A DNA stretch of 64,000 nt from CAYNRG01 sp047973125. GTDB lineage: Bacteria > Bacillota_I > Bacilli_A > Erysipelotrichales > Erysipelotrichaceae. Location: the NCBI GenBank assembly GCA_047973125.1, contig JBKEBK010000025.1:62001-126000 (forward strand). Reading direction: 5' to 3'. The notes beneath the pieces were generated by a model. It searched no databases and had not been told where the DNA came from. It saw only the letters and a list, made by a program, of their open reading frames with translations. Below, piece after piece: positions 49,647-58,794 of this stretch (the first letter of the stretch is position 1; each line of letters begins with the position of its first letter). A program made the translations under genes and the position numbers.

Positions 49647-50567
49647 TTATTCAACTTTTGATCTTGGATGAGATTTGTTTACAACATCCTTAAGTCGATC
49701 AACACTCACATGAGTATATATTTGAGTTGTAACAAGTGTTTCATGACCCAATAATTCTTGAACAACACGTAAGTCAGCACCATTATCAACTAAGTGAGTC
49801 GCAAAAGAGTGTCTTATCATATGAGGATGTAAACTCATAGGTAACATACACTGCTCTCCTGCATTTTTAACAATAGTTTGTATTGATCTAGTTGAAAGTT
49901 GCTTTCCTTTTTGAGATACAATTAAAAAACCATCATCTTTTGTCCAAAGACTTCTCGCTTCTAAAATATATTTATTTATAACCTTTTTACATTTGTTGTA
50001 AAAAGGTACCATTCGTTCCTTATTACCCTTTCCAATTACAACTAAAACTTGATTATCTAAATCAATATTGGAAATTTTTAAATCAGAAAGCTCACTAACC
50101 CTGAGACCACAAGCATATAAAACTTCGATTATACATCTATTTCTTAAATCAACTGGATTACTTAAATCAAAACTTCTTAAAACTTTAAAAATTTGTTCAT
50201 ATGATAAAAAATCTGGGAACCTCTTTTTAATTTTTCCAAATTTTAAAAATTGTGACGGATTATTTTTTAAATTTTCAAAACGACACAAATACTTAAAAAA
50301 AGATTTTAGGGCAGATATATTTCTTGCATAAGATGAGTCACTAAGTTTTGTATTTGATAATTTCCCCTGACGCAATAAAAGTACATATTCCAACATATGT
50401 TCTTTATTAATATTTTCAAATGAATCAACGCCTTCACTTTGTAAATAGTTAAGAAACCTTTTTATATCCCTATTATATGCATCAACTGTATTTTTTGATC
50501 CACTTTTGCCAATTTCATATGTAATCAAAAAATTCTTTAAAGCAATATCAAACTTTTCTATAGACAT
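49647..50567 (-). CDS. xerC: Tyrosine recombinase XerC (CodV-like)
   Basis: Site-specific recombinase of 306 residues that resolves chromosome dimers at dif with a partner recombinase. SAM-like N domain (about 10-95), then catalytic residues Arg156 (CGLRVSEL), Lys180 (GKGNKE), His249 and Arg252 (HPHMIRHSFATHL), His275 (LLGHETL) and Tyr284 (TTQIYTH). The location after topA and trmFO matches the codV slot of Bacillus, so XerC is preferred to XerD. In Bacillus clpQ-clpY-codY follow; here rpsB follows directly. Confidence 0.92.
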   Translation of the reverse strand: MSIEKFDIALKNFLITYEIGKSGSKNTVDAYNRDIKRFLNYLQSEGVDSFENINKEHMLEYVLLLRQGKLSNTKLSDSSYARNISALKSFFKYLCRFENLKNNPSQFLKFGKIKKRFPDFLSYEQIFKVLRSFDLSNPVDLRNRCIIEVLYACGLRVSELSDLKISNIDLDNQVLVVIGKGNKERMVPFYNKCKKVINKYILEARSLWTKDDGFLIVSQKGKQLSTRSIQTIVKNAGEQCMLPMSLHPHMIRHSFATHLVDNGADLRVVQELLGHETLVTTQIYTHVSVDRLKDVVNKSHPRSKVE

Positions 50568-51847
50568 AATTTACTCTTTATTACTCTTAAAGCTTGTTTA
50601 GAATAAGCTTCCTTTTTTTCATTTTTATTAAACTCTCCATCAAGCTTCATTATTCCAAAATTGGCATTCATAGGTTGAAAACCACTTGTATTAGCATGAG
50701 TTATATAATGAGCCATAGCTCCCATCATGCACATATTCCCCAACTCAATACAATCTTCTCCCTTGATATATTTTGACATATTAATCCCAGCTAAAAGACC
50801 TGAAGCAGCACTCTCTATATACCCTTCAACACCTGTTATTTGACCTGCGAAAAACAAGTCTAATCTATTTTTATACTGATATGTTGGTAACAAGCATTTT
50901 GGAGAATTAATAAAAGTATTTCTATGCATTACACCATATCTTACAATTTTACAGTTTTCTAATCCAGGTATCATTTGAAGAATTCTTTTTTGTTCTGGCC
51001 ATGTAAGATGTGTTTGAAAACCTACAACATTGTATAAAGATGCCGAAACATTATCTTGTCGCAATTGAACAACAGCATAAGGCTTAATATTATCTTTTTC
51101 TAATCCAACTGGTTTCATCGGTCCAAACAAAAGTGTTTGATAGCCTTTTTTTGCCATGATTTCAAATGGCATACACCCACTAAAAAAAATTTCTTTCTCG
51201 AATTTTTTTATTTCAACTGTTTTAGCATTAATTAGTTCAAAATAAAAGTTATTAAATTCTTCTTTGTTCATTGGACAGTTTATATAATCAGCATCTCCTT
51301 TATCATATCGAGATTTAAAATATGCTTTTGAAAAATCTATACTGTCTTTTTCTATTATCGGAGCCGCTGCATCATAAAAATACAAATGTTCTTCATCAAT
51401 CAACTCTTTTATATTAATAGATAAACTCTCACTAGTAAGTGGACCTGTAGCCAAAATACAAGGTGAATCAATGACTTTTATCACTTCTTCATAAACAACT
51501 CTAATATTTGGATGATTTAATATTTTTTCAGTAACTTTCTTAGAAAATAGTTCCCTATCTACAGCTAAAGCACTTCCAGCTGGTAACTTTGTTTCATCCG
51601 CAACACTCATAATTAAAGAACTACACATTCTCATTTCTTCTTTTAATAATCCTACAGCATTTGTAAGAGCATCACTACGAAAAGAGTTAGAACATACTAA
51701 CTCTGCGAACTTATCTGTTTTATGAGCTGGGCTCATTACTTTAGGGCGCATTTCAATTAATTTTACTTTGATCCCTCTTTGTGCAAGCTGCCATGCTGCT
51801 TCACATCCAGCAAGGCCAGCTCCTACTACTACAACCTCATTACTCAT
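50558..51847 (-). CDS. trmFO: Methylenetetrahydrofolate-tRNA-(uracil-5-)-methyltransferase TrmFO
   Basis: Folate/FAD-dependent enzyme making m5U54 in tRNA T-loops. About 429 residues from ATG 51847: FAD motif VVVVGAGLAGCEAAWQLA, RPKVMSPAHKT, CSNSFRSD, LGNMCMMGAMAHYIT and QPMNANFGI are family signatures. The frame is open to 51952, but the FAD motif must be near the N-terminus and MSNEVVVVG is the normal start. The start overlaps the topA stop by 8 bases (ATGAGTAA), and the 3' end overlaps xerC by 10 bases. Confidence 0.95.
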   Translation of the reverse strand: MSNEVVVVGAGLAGCEAAWQLAQRGIKVKLIEMRPKVMSPAHKTDKFAELVCSNSFRSDALTNAVGLLKEEMRMCSSLIMSVADETKLPAGSALAVDRELFSKKVTEKILNHPNIRVVYEEVIKVIDSPCILATGPLTSESLSINIKELIDEEHLYFYDAAAPIIEKDSIDFSKAYFKSRYDKGDADYINCPMNKEEFNNFYFELINAKTVEIKKFEKEIFFSGCMPFEIMAKKGYQTLLFGPMKPVGLEKDNIKPYAVVQLRQDNVSASLYNVVGFQTHLTWPEQKRILQMIPGLENCKIVRYGVMHRNTFINSPKCLLPTYQYKNRLDLFFAGQITGVEGYIESAASGLLAGINMSKYIKGEDCIELGNMCMMGAMAHYITHANTSGFQPMNANFGIMKLDGEFNKNEKKEAYSKQALRVIKSKLCL

Positions 51848-53864
51848 CTTCTGATTCTTTCTTTTTCTTTTTAGGAAATCTTGATTCTCCTTCAATGTTT
51901 TCAATGTGACGACATTTTGGAAAATTACTACAACCCAAAAAGAAATTTCCAAATCTACTCTTCCTTTTTAGAAGTTCTGAACCACACTCTGGACACATTT
52001 TTCCACTTGGTTCTGCCTTAACTTTATTTTCTTTTTCAATTTTTTCTGTATATTTACACTCTGGAAAATTTGAACAAGAAATAAATTTACCAAACCTGCC
52101 AACACGATACACTAAATCTTCATTACATTGTGGACATTTTTCACCGGTTTTTAAAGGTTCAATTTTTTCCATTTTTTCATATGCATTATCAACAAGAGGC
52201 ATAAATCTTTTATAAAATTCATCTAAAGCATCAACATTATTCTCATTACCAAGTGCAATCGCATCTAGTTTATTCTCCATATTAGCAGTATATTTTACAT
52301 TAATAATATCGTTAAAAAACTGTTCAAGTTTTTCAGAAGTTAATATACCTTGCTCACTTGGAAAGAACACCTTAGTTTTTGATGTCTCTGTACTATTATC
52401 CAAAGTCACATATCCTCGATACTGAATTGTATCAATTATCATTGAATAGGTACTAGGACGTCCTATACCTTCTGTTTCAAGCTGTTTAATTAACTTAGCC
52501 TCGGTATATCTCATTGGTGGTTCAGTAAAATGCTGTGATTTAGTTACTTCCTTGGCATCAAGCTTTTGTTTTTCTTCAAAATAAGGAAGTGTAACATCTT
52601 TACTGGTTTCATAATCACTATAAATTTTTAAATAACCATCAAAAACAAGCTGATTTCCATTAGCAACAAAGTCATAATTATTCTGAGAAAAAGTTATAGC
52701 TACAGTATCATTTTTCGCATCAGCCATTAAAGATGCTAAAGCACGAGTATAGATAAATTTATATAATTTAAACTGATCGGCATTTAAATATTTCTCAACA
52801 GATTCAGGAGTATTCTCAAGATTTGTAGGCCTTATTGCTTCATGTGCATCCTGAGAATTTTGATTATTACTTTCTTTATAATGACCTAAATATTTTTTTC
52901 CAAAATCATTTTCAATTTTCTCTCTTGCAGCATTTATAAAAGTTTCACTTAGTCTTGTACTATCAGTACGCATATAAGTAATTAAACCTTCTGTTTCTTT
53001 TTTTAGTTTAATACCTTCATAAAGTTTTTGAGCAGTCATCATAGTACGCTTGGCATTGAAGCCTAGTTTAGTTGATGCTTCTTGTTGTAAAGTTGAGGTA
53101 ATAAAAGGAACTTTTGATTTCTTACTTTTAGTTTGCTTCTTTATATTAGATACTTCAAACTTACCCTTACAATTATTTAATACTTCTAATGCTTTTTCTT
53201 CATTTTCAATTTCAATTTTTTTGTTATTGAATTTCGTTAAGTTAGCTTCACACTCAACACTATCATCTACAAATGTAGCAACAATTTTCCAATATTCAAC
53301 AGGTACAAACGCTTTTATTTCTTTCTCTTTATCTACAATCAATTTTAAAGCAACTGATTGCACCCTACCTGCTGACTTACTCTTAATTTTGTTTTGTAGT
53401 AAAGAAGATAATTTAAACCCTATTATTCTATCTAGTATTCTTCTTGCTTCTTGTGACTTAACTAAATTAATATCAATTTTACGAGGATTTACAAACGCCT
53501 TTAAAACAGCATCTTTAGTAATTTCATTAAATACTACTCTATTCGGCTGATCAATATCTAACTTTAGCTCTTGTGCTAAATGCCATGAAATTGCTTCTCC
53601 TTCTCTATCTGGGTCAGTTGCAAGAAAAACATTATCGACCTTTTTAGCTTTAGCCTTTAACTCCTTTACAACATCTTTTTTATCTTTACTAATGGTATAT
53701 TTCGCCTTAAAATGATCGTCAACATCTACCCCAAGTTTACCTTTACCACTTTTTGACAATTCTCTTATATGTCCTTTAGAAGAAACAACTTCAAAATCTT
53801 TTCCAAGATACTTCTCTATTGTTTTTGACTTTGATGGTGATTCCACTATAACTAAATTTTTCAT
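51840..53864 (-). CDS. topA: DNA topoisomerase I
   Basis: Type IA topoisomerase, 674 residues, relaxing negative supercoils. Toprim domain with Glu8 region (VESPSKSKTIEKYL) and DPDRE (84-88), catalytic Tyr297 in LITYMRTDST, and QDAHEAIRPTN. Two C-terminal zinc-ribbon motifs are visible (CPQCNEDLV...CSNFPEC, CPECGSELL...CSNFPKC), fewer than the three or four of longer homologues, so it is on the short side. ATG 53864 has AAGGAG. dprA is upstream and trmFO downstream, a conserved order. Confidence 0.96.
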   Translation of the reverse strand: MKNLVIVESPSKSKTIEKYLGKDFEVVSSKGHIRELSKSGKGKLGVDVDDHFKAKYTISKDKKDVVKELKAKAKKVDNVFLATDPDREGEAISWHLAQELKLDIDQPNRVVFNEITKDAVLKAFVNPRKIDINLVKSQEARRILDRIIGFKLSSLLQNKIKSKSAGRVQSVALKLIVDKEKEIKAFVPVEYWKIVATFVDDSVECEANLTKFNNKKIEIENEEKALEVLNNCKGKFEVSNIKKQTKSKKSKVPFITSTLQQEASTKLGFNAKRTMMTAQKLYEGIKLKKETEGLITYMRTDSTRLSETFINAAREKIENDFGKKYLGHYKESNNQNSQDAHEAIRPTNLENTPESVEKYLNADQFKLYKFIYTRALASLMADAKNDTVAITFSQNNYDFVANGNQLVFDGYLKIYSDYETSKDVTLPYFEEKQKLDAKEVTKSQHFTEPPMRYTEAKLIKQLETEGIGRPSTYSMIIDTIQYRGYVTLDNSTETSKTKVFFPSEQGILTSEKLEQFFNDIINVKYTANMENKLDAIALGNENNVDALDEFYKRFMPLVDNAYEKMEKIEPLKTGEKCPQCNEDLVYRVGRFGKFISCSNFPECKYTEKIEKENKVKAEPSGKMCPECGSELLKRKSRFGNFFLGCSNFPKCRHIENIEGESRFPKKKKKESEDE

Positions 53865-53901
53865 ACGTTCTCCTTATCTATAGTCAATCATTGTATTTCT
53901 T

Positions 53902-53930
53902 ACAATATCCTAATTTTTATAATCTTGCAA
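53902..53930 (-). promoter_or_regulatory. Possible topA promoter
   Basis: Minus strand TTGCAA (53930-53925), 17-base spacer, TATTGT (53907-53902). A short palindrome ATTGTA-AGAAA-TACAAT follows the -10 region, in the 71-base dprA-topA spacer. Confidence 0.45.
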
Positions 53931-53935
53931 GTAAT

Positions 53936-54667
53936 TTATAAAATGTTTTTAAAATCTATTATTATATTAGCACCTTGAGAGATCAGTAAATTACAACCCT
54001 CACCATTAATATCATTTATGTTATAAGGTACACAATACACATCTTTTGACAGTTCTAAAGTTGCATCTACTGTAATCATGGTTCCGCTTTTAAACCTTGC
54101 TTGTGTAACAATACAAGCGTCCCCTAAAGCAGCTATTAAACGGTTTCTCCAAGGGAAGTGATGACGTTTAGGAGCAACATGTTTAGGGTATTCAGAAATC
54201 ACTAAATGATCACGAGCTAAATCATTAAAAAGATTTATATTACATTTTGGATAAACGTTATCAAAACCACTACCAAGAATCGCAATTGTTTGACCATTAC
54301 CAATACAGCAATCATGAACAATTTTATCAACTCCTTTAGCCATTCCTGAAACTAATACATAATCTTGCATTAATCCTTTTGAAATTTCTTTTGTACAATA
54401 TTCTCCATAAGCACTTACTTCCCTTGATCCAACAATGCTTATCGACGCCTTATTCATTAACTCTAAATTTCCTTTATAAAAAATTACCCATGGTGGATAC
54501 TGTAGTTCTCTAAGTTTGCTTGGATACTCCTTATCAAAGATTGTAATATAATTTTCATTAATATGATAATTTTTGTTTGTACTGTTGCTTAAAATCTTTT
54601 CTTTTATTAACTGCCAATCGCCATTTGTTTCATATGCAAAACACGCCAGTATATATGATCTATTCAT
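53936..54667 (-). CDS. dprA: DNA processing protein DprA (short form)
   Basis: Loads RecA on incoming single-stranded DNA during transformation. 243 residues, shorter than the usual 290-370 because both the N-terminal SAM domain is reduced and the C-terminal winged helix is missing; the Rossmann core is intact: ISIVGSREVSAYGE, LVSGMAKGVDKIVHDCC, TIAILGSGFDNVYPK and FPWRNRLIAALGDACIVTQARFKSGTM. Together with the comG operon at 59-62.6 kb it supports competence capability. AGAGGTGG precedes ATG 54667. Confidence 0.93.
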   Translation of the reverse strand: MNRSYILACFAYETNGDWQLIKEKILSNSTNKNYHINENYITIFDKEYPSKLRELQYPPWVIFYKGNLELMNKASISIVGSREVSAYGEYCTKEISKGLMQDYVLVSGMAKGVDKIVHDCCIGNGQTIAILGSGFDNVYPKCNINLFNDLARDHLVISEYPKHVAPKRHHFPWRNRLIAALGDACIVTQARFKSGTMITVDATLELSKDVYCVPYNINDINGEGCNLLISQGANIIIDFKNIL

Positions 54668-54693
54668 TTTCCACCTCTAATATAATTATTAAC

Positions 54694-54722
54694 AAAAAAA
54701 ATGATTATCCTATCATTTTTTT
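54694..54722 (-). terminator. Intrinsic terminator overlapping the end of rnhB
   Basis: AAAAAAATGAT (54694-54704) pairs with ATCATTTTTTT (54712-54722), loop TATCCT. It includes the rnhB stop; dprA begins 27 bases downstream, so dprA must use read-through or a local promoter. Confidence 0.6.
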
Positions 54723-55309
54723 AATAATTCAGCAACTGGTCGATATGTCTTACGATGAATTTCTAGCACTCCTTCATTTTTTAAAGCTTGCAAATGTTGT
54801 TTAGTTGGGTAACCTTTATGCTTTGCAAAACCATATTTAGGGTATTGTTTATCATATTCAATCATACATCTATCTCTGATAACTTTAGCAAGGATACTTG
54901 CAGCAGATATTGAAATACTTTTTTGATCACCTTTGACTATTGGCATCACCGTTTTTTTAGAGTTTAGCAGTGGCATCGCATCAGTTAAAACAACGTTTGA
55001 GCTCAATTTATCAGCAACTCTACCCATGGCATTTTGTGTTGCACGATAGATATTCTCTTTATCAATTACCTCTGTAGATACAATTTCCCAATAATATTCA
55101 CTAGCATCCCTTATGATAATATCAAAAAGCTCATTACGTTTTTTCTCACTTATTTTTTTTGAGTCATTTATCAAATCATTTTTATATCCTACTTTAAATT
55201 TAACACCAGCAACAACTAACGGTCCTGCTAAAGGCCCTCTTCCAGCTTCATCTATTCCAATTATTTCTGTATTTTCTTCCCAATAAATATTCTCAAATTT
55301 ATTTTCCAT
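54713..55309 (-). CDS. rnhB: Ribonuclease HII
   Basis: Removes ribonucleotides and RNA primers from DNA; the paralogue RNase HIII is at 3731. 198 residues: IGIDEAGRGPLAGP with catalytic Asp20 and Glu21, NDSKKISEKKR, VLTDAMPL (third acidic residue), and KGYPTKQHL near the C-terminus. Start set at ATG 55309; a GTG at 55312 is adjacent but less likely. The start overlaps the rbgA stop by 11 bases, as in the ylqF-rnhB pair of Bacillus. Confidence 0.96.
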   Translation of the reverse strand: MENKFENIYWEENTEIIGIDEAGRGPLAGPLVVAGVKFKVGYKNDLINDSKKISEKKRNELFDIIIRDASEYYWEIVSTEVIDKENIYRATQNAMGRVADKLSSNVVLTDAMPLLNSKKTVMPIVKGDQKSISISAASILAKVIRDRCMIEYDKQYPKYGFAKHKGYPTKQHLQALKNEGVLEIHRKTYRPVAELLKK

Positions 55310-56147
55310 CACAGAATTCCCATGTTAATTGACCAAACTTATCATCTCGAATTTCTTTTAAGAAAAACACTATACATCTTTCTAAATCAGGCTCATTATT
55401 TTTTAAAAGAAAATTTTTAAATAGACAAATATTATTTAATATTTTAAAATCATCATCTTTTTCATCAACATTATACCTTTTCATAATCAAACCAGGATAA
55501 TTTAGTTTCATTTTTTTAATTGCAAAAATTGCGATATCTTCTAAGTTAACAACTTGATCTCTTATTGCTCCTGTAAGTGATAAATAATATCCTACTTCAA
55601 TATCTTCAAATTTTGGCCATAATACGCCCGGTGTATCCAAGAGTTCAACGTCATTATTAAGTTTAATCCATTGTAAACTTCTTGTAACGCCAGGCTTATT
55701 TGCAGTTGCAGCAATCTTCTTTTTTACTATACGATTAATTAATGTCGACTTTCCAACATTTGGTATACCAACAACCATAGCGCGGATTGCTCTTGGTTTA
55801 ATACCACGTGATATCTGCTTATCTATTTTTTCTTTCATTACATCCTTACAAGCTGAAATAATGATATTTGTAACATTATCACTCAATAAATTAATTGGAA
55901 TTACTTTAATCTTCTTATTATGAAATATTTCTACCCATTTTTTTGTCTGTGTATTATCAGCTTTATCTTTTTTTGAAAAAAGAATTATCTTTGGTTTATT
56001 TTGAATAATTGATTCTAACATAGGATTGCGACTTGCCATAGGTATGCGTGCATCACGTATTTCTATCACCAAATCAACCATTTTTAAAGATGACTCCATC
56101 AAACGTTTTGCCTTTGTCATATGACCTGGAAACCATTGAATAGTCAT
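55299..56147 (-). CDS. rbgA: Ribosome biogenesis GTPase RbgA (YlqF)
   Basis: Circularly permuted GTPase acting in late 50S assembly. The order of motifs shows the permutation: G4-like SKKDKAD first (about 58-63), then G1 GIPNVGKSTLINR (about 127-139), then DTPGVLWP. N-terminus IQWFPGHMTKAKR is the family signature. 282 residues. Its ATG overlaps the lepB stop by one base and it overlaps rnhB at the 3' end, a conserved lepB-rbgA-rnhB order. Confidence 0.96.
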   Translation of the reverse strand: MTIQWFPGHMTKAKRLMESSLKMVDLVIEIRDARIPMASRNPMLESIIQNKPKIILFSKKDKADNTQTKKWVEIFHNKKIKVIPINLLSDNVTNIIISACKDVMKEKIDKQISRGIKPRAIRAMVVGIPNVGKSTLINRIVKKKIAATANKPGVTRSLQWIKLNNDVELLDTPGVLWPKFEDIEVGYYLSLTGAIRDQVVNLEDIAIFAIKKMKLNYPGLIMKRYNVDEKDDDFKILNNICLFKNFLLKNNEPDLERCIVFFLKEIRDDKFGQLTWEFCDGK

Positions 56148-56698
56148 TAATTTACCCCTCCAAATCTTGAAAGTGGATAAATAAAGAATACATCTTTACT
56201 TACTACTTGGGATAAATTAAACGGCCCGTAATGTCTTGAGTCTTTTGATCGCGGTCGATTATCACCTAGACAAAATACTTCGTCATTTCCTAAAGTAAAT
56301 GGACCAAAGTCTTCTGTGAAGATACCACCATCTTTTGTAAAACTATTATAATAATCTGAATATAAGAATTTTTCTTCAATAATTTCTCCATTTATATATA
56401 ATTTATTATCCTTATACTCAATGGTATCATTTGGTAACCCAATAGCTCTTTTGATGATAAAGTTCTTTTTTTCAACCTCTATTATTACTACATCAAAGCG
56501 ATCTACTCCCTCAATAGTTTTACTAATTACACTACTAAACCCTATACTTTTATCTAATATAGTAGGATACATAGAATTTTGGCTTACTTTAATAGGTTTT
56601 AAAATAAATGTTGTAAATATTAAAACCCCCAGATAACAAACTGCAAAGAGCTTTATAAATTCTATTATTTCCTTTTTAATATCTATTTTATTTTTCAT
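56147..56698 (-). CDS. lepB: Type I signal peptidase
   Basis: Membrane serine protease (S26) that releases secreted proteins from their signal peptides. 183 residues from ATG 56698: one N-terminal membrane helix (about 16-35), catalytic Ser42 in QNSMYPTI and Lys83 in IIKRAIGLPND, then GDNRPRSKDSRHYGP (box E). GAGG lies 8 bases before this ATG; a TTG at 56704 is less likely. A perfect TATAAT sits only 21 bases upstream. Length and single helix fit Gram-positive SipS-type enzymes. Confidence 0.95.
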   Translation of the reverse strand: MKNKIDIKKEIIEFIKLFAVCYLGVLIFTTFILKPIKVSQNSMYPTILDKSIGFSSVISKTIEGVDRFDVVIIEVEKKNFIIKRAIGLPNDTIEYKDNKLYINGEIIEEKFLYSDYYNSFTKDGGIFTEDFGPFTLGNDEVFCLGDNRPRSKDSRHYGPFNLSQVVSKDVFFIYPLSRFGGVN

Positions 56699-56718
56699 AT
56701 ACAAGACCTCGCTTATAC

Positions 56719-56724
56719 ATTATA
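56719..56724 (-). promoter_or_regulatory. -10 box for lepB-rbgA-rnhB
   Basis: Minus strand TATAAT, preceded at 17 bases by TGATAA. It predicts an mRNA leader of only about 14 bases, ending in the GAGG site and ATG. Confidence 0.45.
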
Positions 56725-56775
56725 CAATAAATTATGACTTTTATCATTACAATTATGGATGTAATAACCTTTCAA

Positions 56776-56820
56776 AATAAAAAAACACACACTTTATCAT
56801 TAAGATTAAAATGCATGTTT
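56776..56820 (-). terminator. Intrinsic terminator after rplS
   Basis: Minus-strand AAACATGCATTTTA (56820-56807) pairs with TAAAGTGTGTGTTT (56796-56783), including several G-U pairs, and is followed by T8. It closes rpsP-khpA-rimM-trmD-rplS. Confidence 0.7.
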
Positions 56821-56826
56821 ACTTTT

Positions 56827-57174
56827 TTATCTAACTTCTTTAATTCTTGCTGCTTTACCAGAAAGTTTACGTAAATAGAATAATTTACTTCTTCTAACTT
56901 TACCTTTACGAAGTACGGTGATTTTATCGATAACTGGTGAATGAATTGGGAATGTTCTCTCTACTCCAATACCACTTGACATTTTTCTTACTGTAAATGT
57001 TTCTCCAATCCCTCTACCCTGCTTTATAATTACTACACCTTCAAAAGCCTGAATACGAGATTTGTCACCTTCTTTGATCCTTACATCTACTCTAACTGTA
57101 CATCCAGGTCTAAATTCTGGAATATCAGTTTTAAGTTGATCTTTTGTAATTTCATTAACTAAATTTAAATTCAT
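56827..57174 (-). CDS. rplS: 50S ribosomal protein L19
   Basis: Large-subunit protein at the 30S interface, 115 residues. N-terminal LVNEITKDQLKTDIPEFRPGCTVRVDVRI, then QAFEGVVIIKQGRGIGETFTVRK and GVERTFPIHSP (all family hallmarks), ending RKLSGKAARIKE. AAAGGAG precedes ATG 57174. Last gene of the rpsP cluster; a 100-base spacer upstream may hold a leader. Confidence 0.97.
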   Translation of the reverse strand: MNLNLVNEITKDQLKTDIPEFRPGCTVRVDVRIKEGDKSRIQAFEGVVIIKQGRGIGETFTVRKMSSGIGVERTFPIHSPVIDKITVLRKGKVRRSKLFYLRKLSGKAARIKEVR

Positions 57175-57273
57175 AATTCTTCTCCTTTTTTCAAATATAA
57201 TCTAATGTTCATAATCAATAAAATCAGCGGAACACCGATGCAATCAAGCTAGAAAATAATAACACATTTATTA
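57175..57273 (-). promoter_or_regulatory. Possible rplS leader
   Basis: 99-base spacer between trmD and rplS containing a G+C-richer block (GCATCGGTGTTCCGCTGAT) unlike the surrounding AT-rich DNA. An L19 leader RNA is known at this place in Firmicutes; the block is a candidate for it. No convincing promoter was found inside. Confidence 0.4.
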
Positions 57274-57999
57274 TCATTTTTCAATACTTTCTTTAATTTC
57301 CTTCATTAATATCTTTTCTTCATCACTAAAATTTCTATTTTCAAGTAAATCAGGTCTATTTAAATAGGTTGTTTCAAGTGATTTCTTTAATCTAAACCTT
57401 CTGATGTTTTCATGATGACCTGACAAAAGAACATCAGGAACACTCTTACCATTATAAATGGCTGGCTTTGTATATTGTGGATACTCTAATAGACCATTTT
57501 CAAAAGACTCATCCATATGACTATCTTTAGTAATTACTCCATCTATTAATCGAATTACAGCATCAGAAACTATCATAGATGCAAGTTCTCCGCCTGTTAA
57601 TATATAGTCTCCGATACTAATTACTTCATCAACATGATCAACAATTCTGGCATCTATGCCTTCATAATGACCACAAATTATTATGATATCATTAAGTAAA
57701 GAAATTTCCCTCGCTTTTTTTTGATTAAAAACACTACCAGTTGGAGACATTAATAAAACTTTACTATCTACAGTTCTTATATCATTTAATGCATCAAGCA
57801 TTGGTTGATATTGCATAACCATTCCATGACCTCCACCAAATGGAGTATCATCAACATGATGATGTTTATCTTTGGAATAATCTCTAATATTAATACAATC
57901 GATATTGATTTTGTCTTTAGCTATTGCTCTTGAAATAATACTAGTAGTAAGAAACCCTTCAAACATTTCTGGAAATAATGTCAATATTCTAATTCTCAT
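57274..57999 (-). CDS. trmD: tRNA (guanine-N1-)-methyltransferase
   Basis: SPOUT methyltransferase forming m1G37 in tRNA. 241 residues: MRIRILTLFPEMFEGF, SPTGSVFNQKKA, and the trefoil-knot SAM site CGHYEGIDARIVDHVDEVISIGDYILTGGE. The 3' half (RLKKSLETTYLNRPDLL) forms the C-terminal tRNA-binding domain. Its start overlaps rimM by 4 bases (ATGA). Order rpsP-khpA-rimM-trmD-rplS is conserved. Confidence 0.97.
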   Translation of the reverse strand: MRIRILTLFPEMFEGFLTTSIISRAIAKDKINIDCINIRDYSKDKHHHVDDTPFGGGHGMVMQYQPMLDALNDIRTVDSKVLLMSPTGSVFNQKKAREISLLNDIIIICGHYEGIDARIVDHVDEVISIGDYILTGGELASMIVSDAVIRLIDGVITKDSHMDESFENGLLEYPQYTKPAIYNGKSVPDVLLSGHHENIRRFRLKKSLETTYLNRPDLLENRNFSDEEKILMKEIKESIEK

Positions 58000-58502
58000 A
58001 AAAGACCCTCAATAACCCTAACAGTAATTTCTTTATTTTCTTTACATGTATTAATAATAAAAGGATCGCAAAAAGGAATCAGTGATTTTTTATTATTAAC
58101 AGTAAGAACTCTTAAATAATTACATGTAGTACCGCTTTCTACATCTAAAACTTCACCAATTTTTTCTTTATTTTCATTTATAACTGAGAATCCAACTAAT
58201 TCAAAGAAGTAAAATTCTCCACTGGCAAGTTGATGTAAGTCTTTCTTATCGATAAAAATATCATAGCCTTTATATTTTTCCACATCATTTATATTATCTA
58301 AATTTTTAAATTTAATTAATAAAAACCCTTTGTGTTCTCTTTTACTTGCAATTTCTAAAAGGATTTCATCATTATCATTCATTAGATGAATTTTAAAACC
58401 AACTTTAAATCTCTCATCAGAAAAATCAGAATAACTTCTAATCTTAAGTTCTCCCTTTATCCCAAATGTATTAAGTATTTTACCAATTTTTATTTTATCC
58501 AT
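57996..58502 (-). CDS. rimM: 16S rRNA processing protein RimM
   Basis: 30S maturation factor of 168 residues that binds S19. N-terminal barrel starts KIGKILNTFGIKGELKI; the PRC-like C-terminal barrel contains LVGFSVINENKEKIGEV and ends VRVIEGLL. ATG 58502 has GGAGG six bases upstream. TGA stop overlaps the trmD ATG. Confidence 0.94.
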   Translation of the reverse strand: MDKIKIGKILNTFGIKGELKIRSYSDFSDERFKVGFKIHLMNDNDEILLEIASKREHKGFLLIKFKNLDNINDVEKYKGYDIFIDKKDLHQLASGEFYFFELVGFSVINENKEKIGEVLDVESGTTCNYLRVLTVNNKKSLIPFCDPFIINTCKENKEITVRVIEGLL

Positions 58503-58539
58503 ACTACCTCCGAATTAATAAAAAAGATGCGTAAGCACC

Positions 58540-58788
58540 CTAAATTGACTCAAATTTAATATTAACCCTTTTGTTATTCAATCTTGCGCCAACTGAAACA
58601 ACTTGGCGAAGTGCACTTGCCATGCTGCCTTTTTTACCAATTAAACGAGCAACATCATCATTACCTGCATAAACATGCAAAACAATTTCATCCTCACTTA
58701 AACTAGGCATTTTACGTATCTCAAGATTCTTCTTATCTTCAACAATAGGCATAATTAAATCTAACAATGTCTTTTCATAATCTATCAT
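58540..58788 (-). CDS. khpA: KH-domain RNA-binding protein KhpA (YlqC)
   Basis: 82 residues: one KH domain with the GxxG loop in ARLIGKKGSMASALRQVV. In streptococci and others KhpA pairs with KhpB/EloR to bind RNA and influence cell elongation; a KhpB gene is not in this window. It sits between rpsP and rimM as in Bacillus. The ribosome site is weak (AAGAT), so translation may depend on the rpsP stop seven bases upstream. Confidence 0.92.
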   Translation of the reverse strand: MIDYEKTLLDLIMPIVEDKKNLEIRKMPSLSEDEIVLHVYAGNDDVARLIGKKGSMASALRQVVSVGARLNNKRVNIKFESI

Positions 58789-58794
58789 CTTAAA

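Noticed and set aside
53050..53550. 166-codon plus-strand frame opposite topA
   Set aside because: Antisense to a fully motif-supported topA; no ribosome site or recognisable protein features.
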